64,000 nt of DNA from Prochlorococcus sp. scB241_528O2 (GTDB taxonomy: Bacteria; Cyanobacteriota; Cyanobacteriia; PCC-6307; Cyanobiaceae). Under the pieces are notes generated by a model that ran no database searches, was not told the origin of the DNA, and was given only the letters and a program-made list of their open reading frames with translations. The position numbers and the translations under genes were made by a program. This document shows, piece after piece, positions 7,488 to 16,807 of this stretch. Location: assembly GCA_000634115.1 (NCBI GenBank), contig JFLJ01000130.1:690-64689 (forward strand), given 5' to 3'. Position 1 is the stretch's first letter, and the number at the start of each line of letters is the position of its first letter.

Positions 7488-8714
7488 ATGATGAATGAAG
7501 AAGATAAAGAATTTACCACTATTGAAGAAATTACTTCTCATATTGGAGGAATAAATGAATATAATATATTGCGAGATTGGGTTGCAAATAGCTGTCCAGA
7601 GGAAGAATTAGAGAATTGGAATAAAGCAATAAACCCAGATTCATCTGCTTTAATCATTAAGACTTATCTCGCAAGACTTGCCCATAAATATGATTCATCG
7701 CATGGATTGGAGAAAAGAGATATTGATGACGAGGTAATTGATAACATCCTCAAAGAGAAAAGATATATTGCTGCCATTATCAATGAAGAAGACCCTTACT
7801 TTGAAAATGCTATGGGTCAAAAGGGTTCAATTAACAATTTTGCTTACACTATTGGCAATTGCACTCAAGATCCTCCAGTCCCAGAATTATTAACTTTTTT
7901 TCCTTATGAAGGAACCATATTGCTTGCTTTAAATGTTTTGAGTGAGTGCTTAATTAATGGAACAATAAAATCTATTAAAGATAATGAAGCCATAGAAATT
8001 TTTGGGATAATTGGTGCTGGTGGAAAAATTCCAATAAGAATTAGAATGATTGATAAAGAAGAGATCAAAGAAGTACACGAACGATTCACAACTCAAGTCC
8101 CCTCAAACCAACCCATAATTCTTGTTGATATTCCAGACGTCAATGGATATTTTCCAGATGATAAAGAATTTATTGAAAATGAGAACAATAAAACATATCT
8201 TAAAAACATTCCTAAATGGATAAAAACAAGTTATTCAGATAAAACTATATCCTCATTAGTAATTGACTTAGAAAAGACTATAGAAGAAGCCTTTAATAAA
8301 AAAAACAAAGACTCTGAAAATGAAAAAAATATAAAACATTTACCAATACCATTATGGGTAAAAGGGATTCTTGTAATAGGGTTTTGTTTGTTTACTTTTG
8401 AATCTCTAAGCTTTAAAACTACTTTGAATGATGCAGTATTAAAAACTAGAGCGGAAAGAGCTTATTACAGTAAAGATTATCTGTCTGCAATTAATATGTT
8501 TGAAGAATTAATTATAAGATATCCTGAAGAGAAATACTTAATCAAGAATCTAGGATATTCCTATTACAAACAAGGTTTATATAAAGAAGCACTACTGATT
8601 TTCAGCATGTTGGAAGGGAAGGAATTCTCTGAAAAAGAGATTAAGTTAATTGAGGCACGCATAAATGATAGCTTGCTTAAACTAGGTCTTAATTATAAAG
8701 GAGAAAAAATATAA
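7488..8714 (+). CDS. membrane protein with C-terminal TPR domain, 408 aa
   Basis: The N-terminal ~280 residues are soluble and acidic, without a recognised family. One membrane helix follows (IPLWVKGILVIGFCLFTFES, ~residue 290). The last ~100 residues are TPR-like (AERAYYSKDYLSAINMFEEL, then LGYSYYKQGLYKEALLIFSM). The stop overlaps the ATG of the M50-like protease (TAATG), so the two are translationally coupled and probably form a membrane complex in which the TPR part recruits a partner or substrate. No signal peptide. Confidence 0.6.
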   Translation: MMNEEDKEFTTIEEITSHIGGINEYNILRDWVANSCPEEELENWNKAINPDSSALIIKTYLARLAHKYDSSHGLEKRDIDDEVIDNILKEKRYIAAIINEEDPYFENAMGQKGSINNFAYTIGNCTQDPPVPELLTFFPYEGTILLALNVLSECLINGTIKSIKDNEAIEIFGIIGAGGKIPIRIRMIDKEEIKEVHERFTTQVPSNQPIILVDIPDVNGYFPDDKEFIENENNKTYLKNIPKWIKTSYSDKTISSLVIDLEKTIEEAFNKKNKDSENEKNIKHLPIPLWVKGILVIGFCLFTFESLSFKTTLNDAVLKTRAERAYYSKDYLSAINMFEELIIRYPEEKYLIKNLGYSYYKQGLYKEALLIFSMLEGKEFSEKEIKLIEARINDSLLKLGLNYKGEKI

Positions 8715-9250
8715 TGTATTTTACCGGTAGACTTCTTGGTCAGATTATTACAATAATTACATTCCCAGGTGTAGTAATTCATGAGCTTTCACATCAATTA
8801 TTTTGTAGATATCTAAATGTAGAAGTGCAAGAGGTTTGTTATTTCAGAATTGGTAATCCGGCTGGATATGTTATACATAAACCTACTGAAAAATGGATTC
8901 ATACAGTTGCGATTGCAGCAGGACCCTTCTTTATTAATTCACTAATTGCTGCCATTTTAGCTTTCCCAGTAGCATCTAGAATAGAGCTTGGAAGCAATAT
9001 TTCCGATGCATTACTTTTGTGGTTAGCGATTTCTATAGGTATGCACGCTATTCCAAGTACTGGAGATGCTCAATCTATGTGGAAAGCTGTATCTGGTAAT
9101 AGAGCTTCTTTAATAGCTAAATTATTTGTAGCCCCAATAGTGGCGATTATATATTTATTATCATTAGGTTCTATTCTTTGGCTTGATTTATTTTATGGAA
9201 TCTTTGTTTGCTTTATCCTTCCTCAATTATTAATACAAGCAATTGCATAA
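8714..9250 (+). CDS. M50-type membrane zinc metalloprotease-like protein
   Basis: A 178-residue multi-helix membrane protein with the zinc motif HELSH (residues 23-27) at the start of a transmembrane helix, a GNPAGYVIH segment, an AAGPFFINSL helix, and a late HAIPSTGD motif that probably supplies the third ligand. This matches small M50B/site-2-protease-like families. Such enzymes cut membrane proteins within or near the bilayer. It is coupled to the TPR membrane protein upstream; the substrate is unknown. Confidence 0.75.
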   Translation: MYFTGRLLGQIITIITFPGVVIHELSHQLFCRYLNVEVQEVCYFRIGNPAGYVIHKPTEKWIHTVAIAAGPFFINSLIAAILAFPVASRIELGSNISDALLLWLAISIGMHAIPSTGDAQSMWKAVSGNRASLIAKLFVAPIVAIIYLLSLGSILWLDLFYGIFVCFILPQLLIQAIA

Positions 9251-9295
9251 TATTCAATATTTAACTGAAGGAAACTATTAATAACGAATTAAATT

Positions 9296-10021
9296 ATGCC
9301 TGTTTTACCTCTTACTCCTTTATCTCTAACTGCTTCAGTTAATCTGTTTTGGTTGCAACGTGCTTTCATAATATTATCTGAAAGAGACTTTACTGTATCT
9401 TGTGGTTCTCTATCTGGTAGTGAAGATTTTACCGATGTAACACGATTGGTTTTTGCTGAGGGTCCAAGAAAACCATTTGCCTTCTGGCTTGAGAAAAGTG
9501 AAGAACTATTGCATCTAAACCCAGATAAGCCAATGCCTATTTACTTTGGTCTGGCCAAAAAAGATGCAAGCCATCAAGAGCATTTAGATGTAGGGGAAAA
9601 ACTTGTTACTTTTTTAAGAGAAAAAGATTTTTATTGCGAGTGGAAAGATAGAGAGAATACCTATACCATCTTGGTTAATATGAATAGTCATAAACCAGAG
9701 ACAAATGATAGTGAATATGAACCTGACATAATGGAAGTTCGTTTATTTGTGCCAGAGAATGAGGATACCAAAGACTTTAGCTGGAATGAAAACATTTTCG
9801 CTGAATCAGGTGATGGTGATGGTTTAGATCCTAATGGTTATTACTTTTACCAGCAAATTAATGATGGTGAATCTCTAATGGATGTATTAAAAAAGCTTGA
9901 TCAAAAAGTCTTGAAACATATTACGCATTATCAGATGACTCTAGACAATGGCATGACTGAAGATCTTTCGCCAGTCTATGAATTTAATCGTATCTTGAGT
10001 GATTCCCAATTTCCTTTTTGA
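9296..10021 (+). CDS. hypothetical acidic protein, 241 aa
   Basis: Soluble, strongly acidic protein. The middle part (HLDVGEKLVTFLREKDFYCE followed by WKDRENTYTILVNM) follows the pattern of DUF6891-like proteins, in which a helix and a W-[DK]-strand end with a conserved ILV. The C-terminal half has many Asp/Asn residues (ESGDGDGLDPNGYYFYQQIN) that could bind Ca2+ or Mg2+. It may belong to the preceding TPR/M50 pair (46-bp gap). The family call is weak. Confidence 0.5.
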   Translation: MPVLPLTPLSLTASVNLFWLQRAFIILSERDFTVSCGSLSGSEDFTDVTRLVFAEGPRKPFAFWLEKSEELLHLNPDKPMPIYFGLAKKDASHQEHLDVGEKLVTFLREKDFYCEWKDRENTYTILVNMNSHKPETNDSEYEPDIMEVRLFVPENEDTKDFSWNENIFAESGDGDGLDPNGYYFYQQINDGESLMDVLKKLDQKVLKHITHYQMTLDNGMTEDLSPVYEFNRILSDSQFPF

Positions 10022-10071
10022 TGCACTTAGAGAGTTATAAGAAGAAAATTTCAAAAATAAAGAGATGTGAT

Positions 10072-10782
10072 TTATTTGCAATGCTCCTTCAATAATTTTG
10101 CAGCTTCGTCATTTCCAAGTTCTGCTGCTTTTTCCCAATCTAAACATGCATTTTTTAGATTATCTATAGATAGCTTTGCCATACCTCTATGTAAATAGGC
10201 ATCTGCAAATTCTGGATCTAACTCAATTGCCTGATCAAATTTTTGGATAGCACCTTTTTGATCTCCTCTAAAATCATTAAAAATTACGCCACTTTGGAAT
10301 AGCTTGATCGCTTCTCCTGATGGCTTATGTTTATCTACACTCTCATCAGATGCAACATTCTCAAATGCTTTAAGTACTTTTTCATGCGCTGATAAATTGT
10401 CATCCCATCCCATTGCAACAAGGATTTGGTAAACATATTTCCAATCAATATCATTCATATAGTCCTCTTCTTGATTATATTGAAGTCCTTTCCCAATCTC
10501 AAATCTTTCTGCAAAGTATTCTTCGTATTCTTCTCTATCATCAAATTCTTCGTGTCTTTCAGCAAAATCTTCTTTATATTCTTTTTCTAAACCCTTTACA
10601 TCCATAGAAAAATATTTTTCTCTATATTCACTTGCTTCCTCTTCTCCTTGAGCATCTGGATCGATCCAATCGATGAAATCAGCAAGCACCATATAGGTAG
10701 CAAAACTAATTTCTTGATTATCTAATGCGTTTTCTATAGTATCAAATCTTTTTTGGCAAGAGGGGTGCGACATCTGAATCAA
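10072..10782 (-). CDS. TPR-repeat protein, 236 aa
   Basis: Cytoplasmic protein. The first ~130 residues are highly acidic with clustered Glu/Asp/Tyr. The C-terminal ~90 residues contain TPR units (GAIQKFDQAIELDPEFADAY, then LHRGMAKLSIDNLKNACLDW) ending in a Sel1-like AAELGNDEAAKLLKEHC. It is convergent with the previous gene and divergent from the helicase-nuclease, so it is probably transcribed alone. Likely a scaffold or immunity-type partner; that is inference. Confidence 0.6.
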   Translation of the reverse strand: MIQMSHPSCQKRFDTIENALDNQEISFATYMVLADFIDWIDPDAQGEEEASEYREKYFSMDVKGLEKEYKEDFAERHEEFDDREEYEEYFAERFEIGKGLQYNQEEDYMNDIDWKYVYQILVAMGWDDNLSAHEKVLKAFENVASDESVDKHKPSGEAIKLFQSGVIFNDFRGDQKGAIQKFDQAIELDPEFADAYLHRGMAKLSIDNLKNACLDWEKAAELGNDEAAKLLKEHCK

Positions 10783-10887
10783 TTAAATTCGTTGATTTAT
10801 AATATCAATATATCTACTTTTAAAAGCTTATCTAATTAATCGTTAGCTAAATTTGGTATGGAAATATTTTTATTTATTTAAAGAGTA

Positions 10888-13800
10888 TTGAGTTCTAGAA
10901 AAATCACACCAACTCAGCTTTCTCTCTTCAGTAGAAGTCCAATAGTAGGAGCTTGGTGGGAAGAATTAAAATCTCAAGGACTTTTTAAAGACCAACGTCC
11001 AGAAGATACTGAACTAGATAAGCAACTTTTTATTGATGGTTTGCGCCATGAAGAAGTACTAATAAAAAAGTTAAAAAAACAGGGATTTAGTATCGCTGAA
11101 TTAGAAGGCAAACAAAATGAAAGTGATTATAAGGCAACTAAACAAGCAATGTCTGATGGTTATGACTTCATTTGGCAAGCTTCATTAACTAATGAAGAGA
11201 TGCGTGGATCTGCAGACTTATTAAAAAAAATAAAAGGTTCTTCTCCTTTTGGAGATTGGAGTTATCAACCTATTGAATGCAAACTTTCTTCTAAAACAAA
11301 AACTACTTTTCTCGTACAGGCTTGTGCATATTGTGAACTCTTATCACCTTTACTTGATAACAGACCAAACAATTTTGAGCTGTATCTAGGAGGTGGAAAA
11401 TTTAAAGAATTTAAAACTGATAATTTCTGGTACTGGTATCAACTTTTAAGAAAACGCTATAGGGATTTTCAAAATAGTTTTAATCCTAATGAAATCCCTA
11501 TTGATACTCCAGGAGATCATGGAAGTTGGTCGGCATTTATAGAAGGGCGACTAGAAACTTCAAGAGATTTGATTACAGTAGCTAAAATGCGTCAGACTCA
11601 AAGGCTAAAACTTAAGGAAGCTGATATACATACGATTGATGATTTAGCAGAATTAAAAGATGGAACAAAAGTTCCAGGACTAAGGATGGAAGCGTTAAAT
11701 GATTTAAAAGAACAAGCTAAGCTGCAAGTTAAACCTAAAGCTCCAGATGGAAAACCAAACTATATCGTAAAAGAAATAATTAACGGGAAAGGACTAACGA
11801 TCCTACCAAAACAAAATCAAGGAGATATATGGTTTGACTTGGAGGGTGTTCAAGATCCTGTCCTTGGAAATCAGTTGGAATATCTAATTGGTCTTTGTTA
11901 TCAGAATGAATCTGATACCTTACCTGTTTATAAAGCTTGGTGGGCGCACTCGCCTTCAGAAGAAAAGAAAGCTTTTGAAGATTGGGTGGAATGGGTTGAA
12001 GATCGTTTGAAAAAATATCCAAATTTAAGAATTTATCACTATGGAAGTTATGAAAAAAGTGCTATTCGAAGACTTGCACAACAATATGCGACTAAAGAAT
12101 CAATTATTGATCATTGGCTGCGGTCCGAACTTTTAATTGATCTTTTGCCAGTTGTTACTGCTTCAATTGTTTTGGGAGAAGATAGTTATTCAATCAAAAA
12201 GGTTGAGAAGCTTTATATGGATAATCGAGAGGCAGATGTTAAGACTGCTGGGGATTCTGTAGTTGCTTATCGCAACTGGTCTGATTCAGGAGAACCTAAG
12301 ATTCCTGGAACACTTCCTAATGGAAGTCCGCAGTTAAAAACAATAGAAAACTACAACAGAGAAGACTGCGAATCTACTCAACTTCTTCATATTTGGTTGA
12401 TTAATCTTAAGAGGAAGCAAGGATTGCCAGATAATCCTTTAGAGCCATTTCTTCAAGAAGAAAATATAGAAATAATTCAACCTCTTGAATCTTTAAGTAA
12501 TAAGTTATTGGATGAATTACCTGAAGAATGTAAGACATTAAATTCTTCAAACTTAAATGATGATTCTCCTAAATTCAATCATCAAGGTAATAGAGGAATG
12601 AGTTATCGTGCGCAGCTTATGCTAAGTCATTTACTACCCTTTCATCACAGAGAAGCAAAAGTTTCATGGTGGACTTACTTTGATCGCAAAGATATTGCCT
12701 CATTTAATTCTGATGAATTATTAGAAGATAGTGAAGTAATTGAGGGTGCTGTTTGGCAAAAATGTGAGTCAAAAAAAAGCGCAAGAACTGGTGCAGATTT
12801 TCATTCATTTAAATTTAATCCAACTCAAGACCTCAAGCTATATAACAGTCAAGATGGTGCTTCAAGACTTACTCTTGAAATTGCCGCTACAGGATTAAAG
12901 ATTGATGCCGTTGAAGTTGATAGTGATCTCGGTGAAGTAACTATTAAATATCCTTGGAGAAAGAAAGAAAAGAGAATGGAAGAAGGCCTTTTAGAGGGTA
13001 TACCAAAAGTTCCATGTACTTTAATAAAAGTGCCTTCAGATATTGCCAAGCCCCTTAGAGATCGACTGGAGATACAAGCAGATTCATGGATTAATGGAAA
13101 TAAAAAATTACCAAATGCTATACATCAATTATTAGAACGTAAACCAGTAAAGGGTTTGATAGAACTCAATAAAAATATCCAAGAAAACCCAAAATTTCTT
13201 CCTAATCTTTTAGCTAATTTTCTAGAAATAGAATTAGAAACAGTAATTGCTTTACAAGGCCCACCTGGTACAGGAAAATCTTCTGTAACTGCAAAACTAA
13301 TAGCTGAATTAATAAAATCTGATAAGAGAGTCGCTATAAGTTCTAATAGCAATCAAGCTATAAATAATTTGTTATTAAAAACAAAAAGTATCTGTGAAGA
13401 GGAGGGTCTGTATAACCAGATTGTTAAGGCCACAAGTAAGAAAGAAGATCAACAGCTTACTGATAGAGGTATCAAATTAATCCCATCGCAAGCGTTAAAT
13501 TTTAATGAAAGTGTAGTAGGAGGAACTACTTGGGTTTTCTCTAGAGAAGAGATGGCTAATGCTTTTGATGTTCTTGTGATTGATGAAGCAGGTCAAATGT
13601 CCTTGGCAAACTTACTTGTAATGGCTCAGTCTGCAAAATCAATTCTTTTAGTAGGTGATCAGCAACAATTATCGCAACCCACTAAAGCTGATCATCCAGG
13701 AGAATCAGGTAAATCTTGCTTGGAATATTTAATGCAAGGAGCAAATGTAGTACCAGAAGATAAAGGAATCTTTTTGAATACCAGCTGGCGAATGGAACCG

Positions 13801-14406
13801 ACCATAACAAATATTGTTTCTGAACTTTTTTACGATAAAAGACTGAGGGGTAATCCTTTTAATGAAAATAATTCTATTAATTGGGGCAAGCCATGTTTAA
13901 GCCAATCAGGTAATCAATTTCCCAATCAAGGTATTATTTTTGAAGAGATTGAACATTATGGATGTAGTGTCAAAAGTATTGAAGAAATTGATTTTATTGA
14001 AAAAATTGTTGAATCTTTACTTGGCGGGAGTTATACATATTCTCGGTTTAATGAAAAGTGTACAGGCGAAATCACACCAAATGAGATTTTAGTAACTGCT
14101 CCATATAACGTTCAGGTAAATAGATTAGAACAAAGACTCAAAGGTAAAGCTAAAGTCGGAACTGTTGATCGTTTTCAAGGACAAGAAGCTCCTATTGCTA
14201 TTCACTCATTAACAGCAAGTTCAGGAGATGAAGCTCCAAGAGGGATTGACTTTTTATTGGAACCAAATCGATTAAATGTAGCGATAAGTAGAGCACAATG
14301 TCTATCAATTATTATTGGTTGTCCTAGGCTTGCAACTGGATTAATTAATACTGTAGATGAAGCTGAACAAGTGAATAGACTTTGTCGATTAATGATGAAA
14401 AACTAA
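10888..14406 (+). CDS. RecB-like nuclease / RNase H-like / UPF1-type helicase fusion
   Basis: A 1172-residue protein starting at TTG. A TM0106-type RecB nuclease module (~110-160) has EMRGSADLL and YQPIECKLSS (D...ExK). A RNase_H-like exonuclease module (~310-520) has WFDLEG, YHYGSYEKSAIRRL and ENYNREDCESTQLL. The SF1B helicase (~775-1170) has Walker A QGPPGTGKSS (~790), Walker B VLVIDEAGQMS (~895), GDQQQLSQP, TVDRFQGQEAP (~1090) and LNVAISRA (~1130). The architecture is that of bifunctional RecB-nuclease/DNA2-UPF1-like helicases. Likely DNA or RNA processing in defence, repair or element replication. Confidence 0.85.
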   Translation: MSSRKITPTQLSLFSRSPIVGAWWEELKSQGLFKDQRPEDTELDKQLFIDGLRHEEVLIKKLKKQGFSIAELEGKQNESDYKATKQAMSDGYDFIWQASLTNEEMRGSADLLKKIKGSSPFGDWSYQPIECKLSSKTKTTFLVQACAYCELLSPLLDNRPNNFELYLGGGKFKEFKTDNFWYWYQLLRKRYRDFQNSFNPNEIPIDTPGDHGSWSAFIEGRLETSRDLITVAKMRQTQRLKLKEADIHTIDDLAELKDGTKVPGLRMEALNDLKEQAKLQVKPKAPDGKPNYIVKEIINGKGLTILPKQNQGDIWFDLEGVQDPVLGNQLEYLIGLCYQNESDTLPVYKAWWAHSPSEEKKAFEDWVEWVEDRLKKYPNLRIYHYGSYEKSAIRRLAQQYATKESIIDHWLRSELLIDLLPVVTASIVLGEDSYSIKKVEKLYMDNREADVKTAGDSVVAYRNWSDSGEPKIPGTLPNGSPQLKTIENYNREDCESTQLLHIWLINLKRKQGLPDNPLEPFLQEENIEIIQPLESLSNKLLDELPEECKTLNSSNLNDDSPKFNHQGNRGMSYRAQLMLSHLLPFHHREAKVSWWTYFDRKDIASFNSDELLEDSEVIEGAVWQKCESKKSARTGADFHSFKFNPTQDLKLYNSQDGASRLTLEIAATGLKIDAVEVDSDLGEVTIKYPWRKKEKRMEEGLLEGIPKVPCTLIKVPSDIAKPLRDRLEIQADSWINGNKKLPNAIHQLLERKPVKGLIELNKNIQENPKFLPNLLANFLEIELETVIALQGPPGTGKSSVTAKLIAELIKSDKRVAISSNSNQAINNLLLKTKSICEEEGLYNQIVKATSKKEDQQLTDRGIKLIPSQALNFNESVVGGTTWVFSREEMANAFDVLVIDEAGQMSLANLLVMAQSAKSILLVGDQQQLSQPTKADHPGESGKSCLEYLMQGANVVPEDKGIFLNTSWRMEPTITNIVSELFYDKRLRGNPFNENNSINWGKPCLSQSGNQFPNQGIIFEEIEHYGCSVKSIEEIDFIEKIVESLLGGSYTYSRFNEKCTGEITPNEILVTAPYNVQVNRLEQRLKGKAKVGTVDRFQGQEAPIAIHSLTASSGDEAPRGIDFLLEPNRLNVAISRAQCLSIIIGCPRLATGLINTVDEAEQVNRLCRLMMKN

Positions 14407-14462
14407 TGAATTATGATAAATTTAAAATCATTTAAGGAATCTCAATCTTAAGAACTTTAAAT

Positions 14463-15392
14463 ATGGCAGATTTTATTCAAAAGCTAGAGAGAGTTCCTTT
14501 AAGAGAAGTCTGGAAGCACGAGGCTTATGATTTTACTCAATGGCTGCAGGAAAATTTAGATATTTTAAACGATACACTTGATTTAGAATTAACCTCCGCA
14601 GAAAGGGAACAAGCTGCTGGGAGTTTTAATATTGATTTAGTTGCAGAGAATAATGATGGGCAAACTTTGATCATTGAGAATCAATTAGAAAAAAGTGATC
14701 ATGATCATTTAGGAAAAGTAATTACTTATTTGACTTCAAGAGAAGCGAGTGGCGCAATATGGATTGTTAAAGAGCCTAGGCAAGAACATATTAATGCTAT
14801 GGCTTGGTTGAATGAATCAAGCAATGCTGATTTCTACCTTGTAAAAGTTGAGGCAGTTAGAATAGGAAATTCCAACCCTGCCCCACTTTTAACTCTTATA
14901 GTTGGGCCATCTATTGAAGCAAAAGTTTCAGGAAAGGCAAAACAGGAGAAAGTGGAGAGGCACTATATAAGAAAAAGATGGTGGGGACAGCTTGTCGCAA
15001 ATCCTCTTGCCAAATCTCATAATCACATCACTCCAAGTATGTCTACATGGATAGGGGTTTCCTCTGGGAAGAGAGGCTTGAATTTTAATTATGTTGGTAA
15101 TAAGAATATCTGTGGTGTTGAACTTTATATAGATAGGGAAGAATCACAGGAAGATAATAAATCTATCTTTGATCAATTGAAAATAGAGGAGGAAAAAATA
15201 CAGCGTAAAGTCAATTTCCCACTTAATTGGCAGCGATTAGAAAATAGAAGAGCCTCAAGAATAAGGATCGATTTCCCAGGAGGTTATAGATCACCTGAAG
15301 AGGAATGGCCTTCCATACAAAAACAGATGATTGATGCTATGAATCAATTTGAAGATGCAATCAGACCTGAACTTAAAAAGTTAAAAATCTAG
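14463..15392 (+). CDS. DUF4268-type protein with nuclease-like N-terminal domain
   Basis: The N-terminal ~150 residues show the pattern FNIDLVAEN...LIIENQLEKSDHDHLGKVITYL, a PD-(D/E)xK-like core (D...ExQ) common in proteins annotated as DUF4268 and often encoded near restriction or repair genes. The C-terminal half (RKRWWGQLVANPLAKSHNHI and beyond) is the DUF4268 part. Fifty-seven bases separate it from the helicase-nuclease, so the two probably form one transcript and may act together on foreign nucleic acid. Confidence 0.75.
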   Translation: MADFIQKLERVPLREVWKHEAYDFTQWLQENLDILNDTLDLELTSAEREQAAGSFNIDLVAENNDGQTLIIENQLEKSDHDHLGKVITYLTSREASGAIWIVKEPRQEHINAMAWLNESSNADFYLVKVEAVRIGNSNPAPLLTLIVGPSIEAKVSGKAKQEKVERHYIRKRWWGQLVANPLAKSHNHITPSMSTWIGVSSGKRGLNFNYVGNKNICGVELYIDREESQEDNKSIFDQLKIEEEKIQRKVNFPLNWQRLENRRASRIRIDFPGGYRSPEEEWPSIQKQMIDAMNQFEDAIRPELKKLKI

Positions 15393-15421
15393 ATATCAAT
15401 AAATATGAGCTTAATTAAAAT

Positions 15422-15859
15422 ATGTTTACTAACAAGAAATTTACTGGTGGAAATGTGAAAAATCAGAAAAATACTGCTTATAACTCCCTTATAAAATATA
15501 AATATAGGGTTGATGAGAAAGGGAAACAATACTCTGCAATAGATCTAAAGTCTACGATTGACAAGTTTTTTGTTGGTAAAATATATGAATATATTTCGTG
15601 GTTCTTAATTGGACTAATAACAATAATAATAGTGTCCTTAATAGGAGAACCTTTCTATTATTTCTTAACTAACAATGCTGATTGGATAGGTAATAAAGTA
15701 AAACCAATAATAATATTATGCGTCAGTGCTTGTCTCTCTTTACCAATAGTGTTTTTAATATATATCTTGGTATATCTTATTATCGTATTTTTATTGGATC
15801 CTATAGTGACAACACTATCTACGAAAGAAGACTTTTCACAGCAGAAGTTGGACTTATAG
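15422..15859 (+). CDS. membrane protein with two hydrophobic segments, 145 aa
   Basis: Basic soluble N terminus (~55 residues), then two long hydrophobic segments (WFLIGLITIIIVSLIGEPFY and the later ILCVSACLSLPIVFLIYILV) and a short charged tail. No family recognised. It lies 29 bp after the DUF4268 gene and may be part of the same transcript; membrane partners are common in multi-gene defence modules, but no specific system is recognised. Confidence 0.55.
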   Translation: MFTNKKFTGGNVKNQKNTAYNSLIKYKYRVDEKGKQYSAIDLKSTIDKFFVGKIYEYISWFLIGLITIIIVSLIGEPFYYFLTNNADWIGNKVKPIIILCVSACLSLPIVFLIYILVYLIIVFLLDPIVTTLSTKEDFSQQKLDL

Positions 15860-16065
15860 AAATAAGTAACTATTTAATCGCATCTTCTATTCTGTTCTGC
15901 TGGAACGTATAACAACGAAATATACTTATTTAATCTCTTTTTTTTGATACCCTCCTTGTTAATCCTTTTTATTGTAAAAACCAATTTTTTATCATTTAGA
16001 CGGCTAGGAATTTTGATAAGAAAAAATTTAAAAGTGCTGTAAAATATAAGAAACACTAGTTTTTC

Positions 16066-16158
16066 ATGAATATTAATAAGGAAATAAGTGGTTTAAACAG
16101 AAGAATCCAAAGGTTTAGATTTAAGGAAAATCCACCAACTTTAAGAACTTGGCATTAA
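16066..16158 (+). CDS. possible small basic peptide, 30 aa
   Basis: A 30-codon frame rich in Arg/Lys/Asn (MNINKEISGLNRRIQRFRFK...). No clear ribosome-binding site. Could be spurious; listed because the stretch is otherwise empty and the frame ends shortly before the zinc-ribbon gene. Confidence 0.25.
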   Translation: MNINKEISGLNRRIQRFRFKENPPTLRTWH

Positions 16159-16194
16159 AAATTCAATATTAGAAATACCTTTAGAGATAGATTA

Positions 16195-16479
16195 ATGAAC
16201 TGCAATCCAATACCAGAAAGAGAAGATTGGTTCATTACTGATAGGAAACCAACTATTTGCCCCAGATGCGGTAAGAAGGAAGTTAGAAAAGCTGTTCTTG
16301 GTTATCCAACAGAAGAGGACTTTAATAATGACAATATTTATTTAATTGGCTGTATTCCTGACTTTCCTATTGATAGGACTTGGGGTTGTAGAAATTGTGG
16401 CGCTGGATTCTGGAAAGATACGCCAAGAAATAAAGCTGCATTGGGTGGTTTAGTTCCCCATCAATGGCCTAAAGAATAA
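16195..16479 (+). CDS. zinc-ribbon protein, 94 aa
   Basis: Two Cys pairs form one zinc ribbon: CPRCGKKEVRKA near residue 22 and GCRNCGAGFW near residue 65. Between them is a short insert (YLIGCIPDFPIDRTW). Probably binds nucleic acid or a protein partner. No enzymatic motif. Alone in a plus-strand run inside element 2. Confidence 0.6.
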   Translation: MNCNPIPEREDWFITDRKPTICPRCGKKEVRKAVLGYPTEEDFNNDNIYLIGCIPDFPIDRTWGCRNCGAGFWKDTPRNKAALGGLVPHQWPKE

Positions 16480-16573
16480 TATTTACAGTATAAACCATTG
16501 CAATAACTACATTTATGTTTTCGAGTGGTCAAAATTAGAGCAATTATTAGAGTATTTGGGCTAAAATGGAGGT

Positions 16574-16768
16574 ATGAACGCTCTTGATGTTTACACAAAA
16601 AGGAATATTTACGACTACTTAGCGAAGCCCGAAGAAAAGTACGATAAAGATTATTCAAAAGAAAGACAAAAAATTAGAAAGTACATTCGAGAAGATGATC
16701 GTAAAGCAAAAGCAAAAGGAGCTGTTATTGATTGGGGATATTTATTAAATGTTGCTGATGGGTTTTAA
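16574..16768 (+). CDS. small charged hypothetical protein, 64 aa
   Basis: Very high Lys/Asp/Arg content (KYDKDYSKERQKIRKYIRED), predicted helical, ending in a hydrophobic tip (GYLLNVADGF). Its stop codon is the first base of the following TTGACAG leader. Function unknown; size and charge would suit an anti-nuclease or DNA-mimic type of protein, but this is speculation. Confidence 0.45.
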   Translation: MNALDVYTKRNIYDYLAKPEEKYDKDYSKERQKIRKYIREDDRKAKAKGAVIDWGYLLNVADGF

Positions 16769-16798
16769 TTGACAGTCGATCTAAAATAAGGGGCAATT
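16768..16798 (+). promoter_or_regulatory. TTGACAG leader copy before the PD-(D/E)xK-like gene
   Basis: TTGACAGTCGATC then TAAAAT, AAGGGGCAATT; the start codon follows 9 bp later. The core is identical to copies at 19984 and 21779. The 3' hairpin is weak here (AGG...CCT). Confidence 0.65.
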
Positions 16799-16807
16799 CC
16801 TACTTAA

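Noticed and set aside
9296..10021. Assigning the 241-residue protein to a toxin family
   Set aside because: Only a weak DUF6891-like pattern is seen, with no catalytic motif.
16768..16798. TTGACA of the leader as a classical -35 box
   Set aside because: The only good -10-like hexamer lies 7 bp downstream, too close; no -10 is conserved at 16-18 bp. TTGACAG is more likely an operator or part of a different promoter type.
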